Positions 57,566 to 64,000 of a stretch of DNA of 64,000 nucleotides are shown in pieces. A program made the position numbers and the translations under genes. The first letter of the stretch is position 1. Each line of letters starts with the position of its first letter. The notes under the pieces are model-generated. The model did not search any database, was not told where the DNA came from, and saw only the letters and a list, made by a program, of their open reading frames with translations. This DNA comes from Spongiibacteraceae bacterium (GTDB taxonomy: Bacteria > Pseudomonadota > Gammaproteobacteria > Pseudomonadales > Dasaniaceae). The DNA is taken from positions 1 to 64,000 of the forward strand of contig JANQLG010000033.1 in NCBI GenBank assembly GCA_028280715.1, in the 5' to 3' direction.

Positions 57566-58033
57566 ATGAGCTGTTATTGCAGTGTGCGTGTTCAAGAGCA
57601 AGATTTTGATTTATCCACCGAAGTGGCTGATCTGCGTAGTCATACCGCAGAAGTTGGTGCAATTGCCAGTTTTGTCGGCGTTGTTCGCGATACCAATCTG
57701 GCCAGTGATATTCAGGCGATGGAGCTTGAGCACTACCCAGGTATGACGGAAAAAAGCATTCAGGATATTATCGACCAAGCCTGCGAGCGCTGGCAGATAT
57801 ACGGTGTCACCGTCATTCATCGCATTGGCAAACTCAACCCTACTGATCAAATAGTTTTAGTGGCTGTTAGTAGTATGCATCGTGGCGATGCGTTTTCTGC
57901 CTGCGAATTCATCATGGATTATCTTAAGGTGAATGCGCCTTTCTGGAAAAAAGAGCATACCCCTGAGGGAGCTCGTTGGGTTGACGCCCGCTGCTCAGAT
58001 GATTCAGCTGCAGAGCGCTGGGCTTTGAAGTAA
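57566..58033 (+). CDS. moaE: Molybdopterin synthase large subunit MoaE
   Basis: A 155-residue catalytic subunit. ASFVGVVRDTN, MELEHYPGMTEK, IGKLNPTDQIVLVAVSS, HRGDAFSACEFIMDYLK and APFWKKE carry the conserved arginine and lysines. It forms a heterotetramer with MoaD. Product feeds enzymes such as the molybdopterin oxidoreductase at 17181-19364. Confidence 0.94.
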   Translation: MSCYCSVRVQEQDFDLSTEVADLRSHTAEVGAIASFVGVVRDTNLASDIQAMELEHYPGMTEKSIQDIIDQACERWQIYGVTVIHRIGKLNPTDQIVLVAVSSMHRGDAFSACEFIMDYLKVNAPFWKKEHTPEGARWVDARCSDDSAAERWALK

Positions 58034-58140
58034 AACTGTTGGCGTTAGCTGTCTTGTTCTCTTCCTCAGCATTCACAATGACTACTTTATCATCAATCCC
58101 TGTGTATAATGCGGCACCTTTTAATGTACACAGTGGATAC

Positions 58141-58161
58141 ATTTCATAACCCCTATGAAAT
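58141..58161. other. Inverted repeat beside the flavin-reductase ribosome site
   Basis: ATTTCATA-ACCCC-TATGAAAT has 8-bp perfect arms and ends next to the AAGG before ATG 58173. Further upstream CTGTGTA (58100-58106) and TACACAG (58127-58133) bracket a TATAAT box. Control of the next gene at transcription or translation is possible. Confidence 0.4.
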
Positions 58162-58172
58162 AAGGTTTTTAA

Positions 58173-58649
58173 ATGCAGATTGATAATAGAGAGTTTCGTG
58201 ATGCCTTGGGAACATTCCCCACTGGTGTTTGCATTATCACCGCCCATCCACAGGGACAAAAACCCTTTGGCATGACTGCGAATTCCTTCGCCGCTGTTTC
58301 TCTAGACCCTGCATTGATCTTGTGGAGTTTGCAAAACTCTTCCGACTGTTTTGATGGTTTTTCTGCAATAGATAAGTTTGCTGTCAGTGTGCTCGCCAGT
58401 GATCAGTTAGCACTATCCGATCAATATGCGAGACGAAATTCGCATGATCTGAAACCGCAACATTTTCGTTTAGGTAAAAGCGGCTTGCCGATTATTCGCG
58501 GCGCAGTGAGTAGCTTTGAATGTAACATCTGGGCGAAAAACCCAGGTGGTGATCATGTGATTTTTATCGGCGAAGTCACCCACTTTGAATCGAACGCCAA
58601 TAAGCAGCCATTAGTGTTCAGCTCGGGCCAATATTGCGCTTTACGCTAA
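58173..58649 (+). CDS. Flavin reductase domain protein
   Basis: A 158-residue flavin-binding protein of the flavin reductase-like family that uses FMN or FAD. FRDALGTFPTGVCIITAHPQ, GMTANSFAAVSLDPALILWS and GGDHVIFIGEVTHFES are the family blocks. Such proteins supply reduced flavin to monooxygenases or act on their own. No monooxygenase lies nearby. The MoaE gene is 139 bp upstream; separate transcription is likely given the promoter-like box. Confidence 0.88.
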   Translation: MQIDNREFRDALGTFPTGVCIITAHPQGQKPFGMTANSFAAVSLDPALILWSLQNSSDCFDGFSAIDKFAVSVLASDQLALSDQYARRNSHDLKPQHFRLGKSGLPIIRGAVSSFECNIWAKNPGGDHVIFIGEVTHFESNANKQPLVFSSGQYCALR

Positions 58650-58684
58650 GCTTTAGTGCAAACGATTGGTAGTAGGGAAAAGGT

Positions 58685-59239
58685 ATGAAATTTTGTAGTG
58701 AATGTGGTCAGCCAGTCAGCAAGCGAATCCCTGAAGGGGATGACCGCCATCGCTATGTTTGCGATAGCTGCGGTGCTATTCACTACCAGAACCCAAGAAT
58801 CATTGTCGGCACGATTCCTGTCTATCAACAGCAGATTTTATTGTGTCGCCGAGCGATTGAGCCTCGTAAGGGGTTTTGGACTGTACCAGCTGGCTTTATG
58901 GAAAATGGTGAAACTACCTTGCAAGGCGCATTGAGAGAAAGTTGGGAAGAGGCTCGGATTAAACTTGAGCACGGTAATCTCTACCGTTTGTTCGATCTAC
59001 CCTATATCAATCAGGTCTATATTTTTTATCTCTCTGAATTGAGTGAGCCGGTTTTCGATGTTGGCCCGGAAAGTTTAGAGGTTAGCTTATTCCATGAGCA
59101 GGACATTCCCTGGGATGAAATTGCTTTTCCCGTAGTGAAGGATGCCTTGCAGGAGTATCTTGAAGACCGTAAAAATAATGTTTTTCCAGTTAGAATATCA
59201 GCAATGGAGCCTCATTGGGCTCCATCGAAAAAGGGTTGA
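58685..59239 (+). CDS. Nudix hydrolase with N-terminal zinc ribbon
   Basis: A 184-residue hydrolase. A zinc ribbon C4-x2-C7 ... C26-x2-C29 precedes the Nudix box from G70: G70-x5-E76-x7-R84-E85-x2-E88-E89, in which the last conserved glycine is replaced by Arg91. The catalytic glutamates are kept, so it should be active. Substrate may be NADH, FAD or CoA derivatives; the ribbon layout resembles NudC, but it lacks NudC's full length. It follows the flavin reductase by 35 bp and may be cotranscribed, hinting at flavin or nicotinamide nucleotides. Confidence 0.87.
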   Translation: MKFCSECGQPVSKRIPEGDDRHRYVCDSCGAIHYQNPRIIVGTIPVYQQQILLCRRAIEPRKGFWTVPAGFMENGETTLQGALRESWEEARIKLEHGNLYRLFDLPYINQVYIFYLSELSEPVFDVGPESLEVSLFHEQDIPWDEIAFPVVKDALQEYLEDRKNNVFPVRISAMEPHWAPSKKG

Positions 59240-59254
59240 AGTTTAAGCGGTTGG

Positions 59255-59701
59255 CTACTTTTCCAGGCGATTTTCTACTACTACCCGATATTTTTCTTCT
59301 TCCCTCATCAACATATCCTGACCACCATATTCGAGTACTTGAATGAATTGTTCAGTCGCGCCGCTGACATCACCTAATTCGTACAGACATTGGCCAAGAC
59401 GCAAATGAATAGTCGGGTTGCCCTTGGCCTTGGGGCAGTGCAGGGCAGAGGTTAGTGCATTCTGTGCTTGAGTAAAATCGCCCTTGGCGACATAGGCATC
59501 ACCCAGTGCTGTTAACACCCAACCAGATTCCTCCCAGTTTGTTTGGGGCTTGGGCAATTCATTCCAGGCCATATAAAATTGTCGGATAGCGGCTTTGTAA
59601 TCGCGGTCATCAAACAGGATGTAGCCCTGCTCACAGAAGTCCAGCACCTTTTTGCGAATGGCCTGGTCGAGCGCGGGACGATCTGTGGTGATGTCATTCA
59701 T
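59255..59701 (-). CDS. TPR-repeat cytoplasmic protein
   Basis: A 148-residue protein without signal peptide, made of tetratricopeptide-like helices: GYILFDDRDYKAAIRQFYMAWN, GWVLTALGDAYVAKGDFTQAQNALTSAL (in part) and LRLGQCLYELGDVSGATEQF. It probably mediates protein-protein contact; partner unknown. It resembles the small TPR proteins found near type III chaperone genes only in fold, and no such genes are present. Convergent with the Nudix gene and divergent from rmuC. Confidence 0.75.
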   Translation of the reverse strand: MNDITTDRPALDQAIRKKVLDFCEQGYILFDDRDYKAAIRQFYMAWNELPKPQTNWEESGWVLTALGDAYVAKGDFTQAQNALTSALHCPKAKGNPTIHLRLGQCLYELGDVSGATEQFIQVLEYGGQDMLMREEEKYRVVVENRLEK

Positions 59702-59829
59702 GGTAGTATTTTTATTCTTGGACTTGATGGTACTATTCGATCAGTTCAGTCAGTACAGCAATGTACATCAATTAAAAATCTTTAAAAAGTATACGGCCTA
59801 ACTAAAGCCAGAATAAGAGCTCATAGTCG

Positions 59830-61305
59830 ATGAATGATCCAGTGTTAGTTGATCCCTTACTGCTAGTAGCAGCTCTTGTCGCTGCAGTCTTGGGAGGTTT
59901 GATCAGCTTTATCTGGGCGAATCACCGCAGTCAGCATACATTGAATCAGCAAAAATCAATGTGGGATGAGTCACAAGCAAACCTGCAAGAACACCTGGAA
60001 CAACAAAAGGAACAGCGTATTCAGCTTGAGGCCAAGCTGGATGCTCAGAATAGTCAGCTTGATCAGAGACAAAACCAAGTTGAGCAAATGCTGACAGATC
60101 ATGAGCAGCTCAGGCGAGAAATTAATCAATTGATGGCGGCTAATTCGGTGCTAAAAACTGAATTGGAAGCTGAGCGTAAACTTAGTGATCAAAGAGCTGA
60201 AGAGCTGGAAAAAACTAGTCAAAAATTGAGCAAAGACTTTGAGCTGTTGGCCAATAGGATCTTTGAAGAAAAGACACAGGCCTTCAGTCAAAATAGCAGG
60301 GCATCACTGGAGCAAACGATAACTCCATTGCGTGAACAGTTAACTGACTTTAAGAAGAAAGTCGAAGACGTTTATGACAAGGAAAGTAAAGAGCGAATAT
60401 CTCTTGCTACAGAACTGGAAAATCTCAAAATGCTCAATCAGCAAATGAGTACTGATGCATTAAATTTAACCAATGCGCTTAAAGGAGATAACAAAGCACA
60501 GGGTAACTGGGGGGAAGTAATACTGGAACGTATTCTGGAAGAATCTGGTTTACACAAAGGCAGAGAGTACGAAACCCAAGTTGATTTGAAAGCAACGAGA
60601 GGCAAAAGCCGCCCCGATGTAATTGTCAGACTTCCTGAAAATAAAGACATTATTATCGACTCTAAAGTCTCGCTTGTAGATTATGAGCGTTATTGCAGTT
60701 CGGAACTGGAAGAAGAACGCCAGCAGTATTTGAAGAATCACGTTGCTTCGGTACGCAGCCATATCAAACTACTTAGCGAAAAAAATTACGAAGGTTTGGA
60801 AGGGCTGCGTACCTTGGACTTTGTGTTTATTTTTATTCCCATTGAAGCGGCATTCATGGCCGCTTTTGAGCACGACCAATCTATTTATCGTGATGCCTAT
60901 GAAAAGAATATTATCGTAGTGGGCCCTACTACGTTACTGGCAACTTTGCGAACTGTGCAGAGTATCTGGCGCTATGAGCATCAGAATAAAAATGCTGAAG
61001 AAATTGCTCGTCAGGCCGGAGCTATGCATGATAAATTTGTTGGTTTTGTTGATGATTTGCAAAAAATTTCCGAACATATCGACCGGGCCAGTCAGGCTCA
61101 CAGCAGCGCATTAAATAAGCTTTCCAAGGGTAGAGGAAATTTGGTCACCAGCACTGAACGATTGAAAAAACTGGGAGCTAAGGCAAAAAAATCCATCCCT
61201 GATGCAATCCGAGATGAAGCGATTGACGTAGAGTCTCTCACTACAGATGAACAAACCAAAACTGATCAGTTGAAATTAATAGAAACAGCTGACTCAGACG
61301 ATTAA
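59830..61305 (+). CDS. rmuC: DNA recombination protein RmuC
   Basis: A 491-residue protein with an N-terminal membrane helix (LLLVAALVAAVLGGLISFIW), a long coiled coil (about 35-215) and the RmuC nuclease-like domain with KAQGNWGEVILERILEESGL and DVIVRLPENKDIIIDSKVSL. It limits inverted-repeat and short-homology recombination. The last residues are charged. It ends one base before a TTG that would extend the next gene. Confidence 0.92.
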   Translation: MNDPVLVDPLLLVAALVAAVLGGLISFIWANHRSQHTLNQQKSMWDESQANLQEHLEQQKEQRIQLEAKLDAQNSQLDQRQNQVEQMLTDHEQLRREINQLMAANSVLKTELEAERKLSDQRAEELEKTSQKLSKDFELLANRIFEEKTQAFSQNSRASLEQTITPLREQLTDFKKKVEDVYDKESKERISLATELENLKMLNQQMSTDALNLTNALKGDNKAQGNWGEVILERILEESGLHKGREYETQVDLKATRGKSRPDVIVRLPENKDIIIDSKVSLVDYERYCSSELEEERQQYLKNHVASVRSHIKLLSEKNYEGLEGLRTLDFVFIFIPIEAAFMAAFEHDQSIYRDAYEKNIIVVGPTTLLATLRTVQSIWRYEHQNKNAEEIARQAGAMHDKFVGFVDDLQKISEHIDRASQAHSSALNKLSKGRGNLVTSTERLKKLGAKAKKSIPDAIRDEAIDVESLTTDEQTKTDQLKLIETADSDD

Positions 61306-61341
61306 TTGATACCCTCAAAAATAGTTATAAGGAGTAGCGCA

Positions 61342-61815
61342 GTGGCACATCCGAAAATTGGCAATATGGCGCCGGCATTTAGCTTATTGGATCAGGATGG
61401 CAATAAGGTCAGCTTGAAGGATTTTAAAGGTAAGAAAAATGTAGTGTTGTATTTTTATCCTAAAGCAATGACGCCTGGTTGTACTGTTCAGGCTTGTGGT
61501 ATTCGAGATAGCAAAAAAACCTTTGATAAACTGGATACGGTTGTACTTGGTGTTAGCCCTGACCCAGTGGCTCGTCTGCCTAAATTTATTGAAAAACACG
61601 ACTTAAACTTCACTTTGCTCTCTGATGAAGATCATGCTATTGCAGACAAATACGGTTGCTGGGGAATGAAAAAATTTATGGGCAAAGAGTTTATGGGGTT
61701 GATTCGCACAACATTTATTATTGGTAAGGATGGGCGCCTGAAGAAAGTAATGGATAAGTTTAAGACCAAGACACATCATGATGATGTGTTGGCCGTTCTG
61801 GCAGAAATATTGTAA
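61342..61815 (+). CDS. bcp: Thiol peroxidase Bcp (peroxiredoxin Q)
   Basis: A 157-residue atypical two-cysteine peroxiredoxin. Peroxidatic Cys47 in TPGCTVQACG and resolving Cys52 five residues later, as in E. coli Bcp. It reduces hydroperoxides with thioredoxin. GTG 61342 is the start: AAGGAG lies 7 bp upstream, whereas a TTG at 61306 has none. It follows rmuC by 36 bp. Confidence 0.93.
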   Translation: MAHPKIGNMAPAFSLLDQDGNKVSLKDFKGKKNVVLYFYPKAMTPGCTVQACGIRDSKKTFDKLDTVVLGVSPDPVARLPKFIEKHDLNFTLLSDEDHAIADKYGCWGMKKFMGKEFMGLIRTTFIIGKDGRLKKVMDKFKTKTHHDDVLAVLAEIL

Positions 61816-61924
61816 AAATAAATCTAAAGCAAAGCCTATTTAAGCAAATGGATAATAGTTAAATGTTAAATGAAGTAGCGATTAATTTTTATCTCGTTAT
61901 AAACATTCTTGCTTTTATATTGGC

Positions 61925-63376
61925 TTAGATAGGCTTAATCGACAACACGTTGGACAGCTTTTCGATCATGGCTTTGGCTGCGTCAATTTGTTCAGTAGAT
62001 ATGGGGACTTGTTTTATCCCCATATCCATATAAGCAATGGATGTTACTACATTATTGTGAATGATCGGCGCCAGATAAAATTCACCATTAATATCAGCAA
62101 TTGTCTTAATGCTGTTATCGATTAGGTCGTAAGTGTCTGGATCATCGTTTTTGGATAAGTAGAGAAATTCTTTTGTTTCAATGATTGTGGATATTATCGA
62201 TTCTCCGAAATTAAAACTAAAGCTGAACGCTGAGAATAATTCCTGAGAGTCAGTTCCGGCACCTACCACATTGGTTGCTTTCAGTTTTGAATTGTCTATG
62301 ACTTCAGCGATAACCACTCTTTCAAAAGCAGTGTAGCCATAGAGCGCATCTGCAAGAATGGAATAATAAACTCTGATGGTGGAGTTTTTCTTGGCAAGGT
62401 CTAAGAATTTATTAATAGCGCTCTTTTGTCCTTCGCTATCAAGGGGCCTAGCAACATTTTTGTCAGATGCTGAATTACCGGCGCCCCTACTGCCATGTTT
62501 GGTAGTCTGTGACAGGTAGGGATTTGATTTCTCTTGTAATAATGGTCTGAATTTATTGAATTCTACTTGTGAGTATTCAATGCCTTTTTCAATAAAAGCA
62601 ACTGATTCTTTAAGGCTTAATCCGAAATCACGAACAAGACGTTTTGAGGCGTTGATAAAAGCTTTCGAACTTTGTCCGCTGTGATAAGCATGCGTTAATT
62701 CATAGGCCATTTTGACCGCTTTTCCTTCGTTAGTAGCAGGAACTTCATTAAATGCATCATTGATGAGAGTAGATAACTCCCATTTCTCCACCAGTTGTTC
62801 ACTTAATTCGCTGTAATCGAACCCACATAATGATAAGCAAGCCATTTCAGGGGTGAGTCCAGTATTAATAAGCTCTTTATATTCTTTTAGGTTAAGCATT
62901 GAGCTGGATAGAAATGCAAGTTCCCCCACGTTGCTTAAGAGGCCTGCAATATAGGCATCTTTGTTGGTACTACCATTAAGCCTTTCCGATAGATTTTGTG
63001 CATGAACGGCAGTTTCAAAGCAACGATGAAGGCATTCCAGGATCATAATTCTTTGATCATGATGTCGTAATGGAATGTTTTCTACGATACCGATACAGAT
63101 GCAGATAGAGTGAAGTCCATCGTAGCCAATGCGGACTACAGCCTCGTGAAGACTCCTTCTTTCAGTATCGGTGTCATATTTTGAGGTATTTGCAACTCTT
63201 ATGATCTGCGCGGTTAAGGCTGCATCCTTAAGAATAATATCTTCAATAACAGTTGAATCAGACTGCGTATTTAGTGCGGAGATTACTTCTGTAGCAATCG
63301 CACCTAATGACCTTAAATCAGAATTGAGAATGATATCTAAGATGTTATCTTTTTTATCTTGATCCATCAGTATCAT
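61925..63376 (-). CDS. HDOD-domain protein with C-terminal GAF-like region
   Basis: A 483-residue protein. The N-terminal two-fifths has HDOD pattern: ILKDAALTAQIIRVANTSKY, EAVVRIGYDGL and GLLSNVGELAFLSS. HDOD is an HD-like fold without its catalytic pair and often acts in signalling. The last 160 residues look GAF-like (YSILADALYGYTAFERVVIA, FYLAPIIHNNVVTSIAYMDM). A middle linker is rich in glycine and charged residues. It is probably a cytoplasmic regulator; ligand unknown. It starts at ATG with GAGG 4 bp upstream. Confidence 0.82.
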   Translation of the reverse strand: MILMDQDKKDNILDIILNSDLRSLGAIATEVISALNTQSDSTVIEDIILKDAALTAQIIRVANTSKYDTDTERRSLHEAVVRIGYDGLHSICICIGIVENIPLRHHDQRIMILECLHRCFETAVHAQNLSERLNGSTNKDAYIAGLLSNVGELAFLSSSMLNLKEYKELINTGLTPEMACLSLCGFDYSELSEQLVEKWELSTLINDAFNEVPATNEGKAVKMAYELTHAYHSGQSSKAFINASKRLVRDFGLSLKESVAFIEKGIEYSQVEFNKFRPLLQEKSNPYLSQTTKHGSRGAGNSASDKNVARPLDSEGQKSAINKFLDLAKKNSTIRVYYSILADALYGYTAFERVVIAEVIDNSKLKATNVVGAGTDSQELFSAFSFSFNFGESIISTIIETKEFLYLSKNDDPDTYDLIDNSIKTIADINGEFYLAPIIHNNVVTSIAYMDMGIKQVPISTEQIDAAKAMIEKLSNVLSIKPI

Positions 63377-63702
63377 GCAGCCTCATAACCCTATGATATG
63401 TAAAAACTATTTTGACAGCCCGAATTATATAGAAGTATACCTTCGAGTCCAAAGCTCGTTGTTATTTTTTTATGTGAATATGCAAGCTGCACTTTATATT
63501 AGCACTTCAGGTATAAAGTGAGTCACTTGCATTAACTATTTGTAGTTACTATATTGATCCAGTGCCTTCTGGCCCCCATGTTCGCGGAAAGGGCTGCGCC
63601 CAATCTATATTGATAGATAACGAAAATCCGAACTGTTTGTAGCTTATGCTGCAGTCGCTGACCTGTTATGCGGACACAGGTATTGGATTATTCGGAGTTC
63701 GT
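63377..63702. other. Gene-free divergent region before the window end
   Basis: About 325 bp between the HDOD gene and a plus-strand gene cut by the window end. I see no hairpin, RNA gene or strong promoter; GGAG at 63694-63697 is the ribosome site of the next gene. Confidence 0.5.
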
Positions 63703-64000
63703 ATGTCTATTTTTAGTACAGCTATTCGCAAATTATCTTCTCCTGCTTCGCCACGACAAATCTTCCACGGTAAGTTAAATCTTGAGCAACAGAAAAAGCG
63801 TGCTAAAGAATTATTGCGTGGTTGTCATCATCAACAGGTTGATTCGCTGACGCGTTTTAACAATACACATCCGCGAGCAGAGTCGGTTCAGGATAATGAG
63901 ATTAAGCTAACGCATTGTCAGCTAGTGATCGCCCGCGAGAACGGTTTTTCCAGTTGGCAGGTGATGAAAGCTCATATTGAAAGCTTAAGTATTGATCAAC
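63703..64000 (+). CDS. N-terminal part of an ankyrin-family-like protein (cut by window end)
   Basis: The frame runs open from ATG 63703 to the last base. The visible 99 residues include KLNLEQQKKRAKELLRGC, then DSLTRFNNTHPRA and THCQLVIARENGFSSWQVMKAH. This block (leucine-rich charged helix, HP motif, then V-I-A-R-E-x-G-F-x-S-W) commonly precedes ankyrin repeats in bacterial proteins (recollection). The rest of the gene is outside the window, so no function is given. GGAG lies 5 bp before ATG. Confidence 0.6.
   Translation, partial: MSIFSTAIRKLSSPASPRQIFHGKLNLEQQKKRAKELLRGCHHQQVDSLTRFNNTHPRAESVQDNEIKLTHCQLVIARENGFSSWQVMKAHIESLSIDQ

Overview
The window reads as a chromosome segment of a gammaproteobacterium, probably a marine or aquatic free-living one. 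The evidence is the block gltA / sdhCDAB-sucAB-lpd-sucCD, the prmB-aroC order, Zur and PhoB type control sites, a FimV-type domain and E. coli-like core proteins. I cannot name a genus. I see no rRNA, tRNA, CRISPR array or intact insertion sequence.

Layout. 1-8048 is an accessory island. It holds the 3' part of a giant secreted protein (fibronectin-III-like repeats, SpvB-type domain, seven D-x-N-G-D repeats, Rhs/YD repeats, variable tip), followed by a Sel1-repeat protein and an overlapping small protein. 8233-13947 is a zinc-starvation locus: a LolCDE/MacB-like ABC pair and a DUF3299-type exported protein diverge from one palindrome, and a second palindrome of the same design heads zrgA-zur-merC-like-hisI-yeiR. 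14731-24122 holds a TonB-dependent receptor, an orphan cytoplasmic molybdopterin oxidoreductase, an NhaC-type antiporter, cytochrome b561, cytochrome c' and an AGCS symporter. 24225-30754 holds an orphan periplasmic binding-like protein and the phosphate operon pstSCAB-phoU with a PhoB box. 30908-33842 holds a stand-alone FimV N-terminal domain protein and a GGDEF-EAL enzyme.

33990-47531 is the TCA block. gltA diverges from sdhCDAB over two good sigma70-type promoters, and sucAB, lpd and sucCD follow. Together they cover citrate synthase, succinate dehydrogenase, 2-oxoglutarate dehydrogenase and succinyl-CoA synthetase. 47551-64000 is mostly housekeeping: htpG behind a sigma32-like promoter, gpsA, sixA, an alpha/beta hydrolase, folE, prmB, aroC, an MFS transporter, a small RRSGxDRR membrane protein, moaCDE, a flavin reductase, a Nudix hydrolase, a TPR protein, rmuC, bcp, an HDOD protein and the start of an ankyrin-family-like gene cut by the window end.

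The least routine parts are the Zur locus with its paired palindromes, the Rhs/SpvB island with its candidate immunity genes and a TonB-box-like motif, the double stem-loop between pstS and pstC with enlarged periplasmic insertions in both permeases, and several unassigned perfect inverted repeats. All family assignments come from reading motifs by eye; no database search was run.
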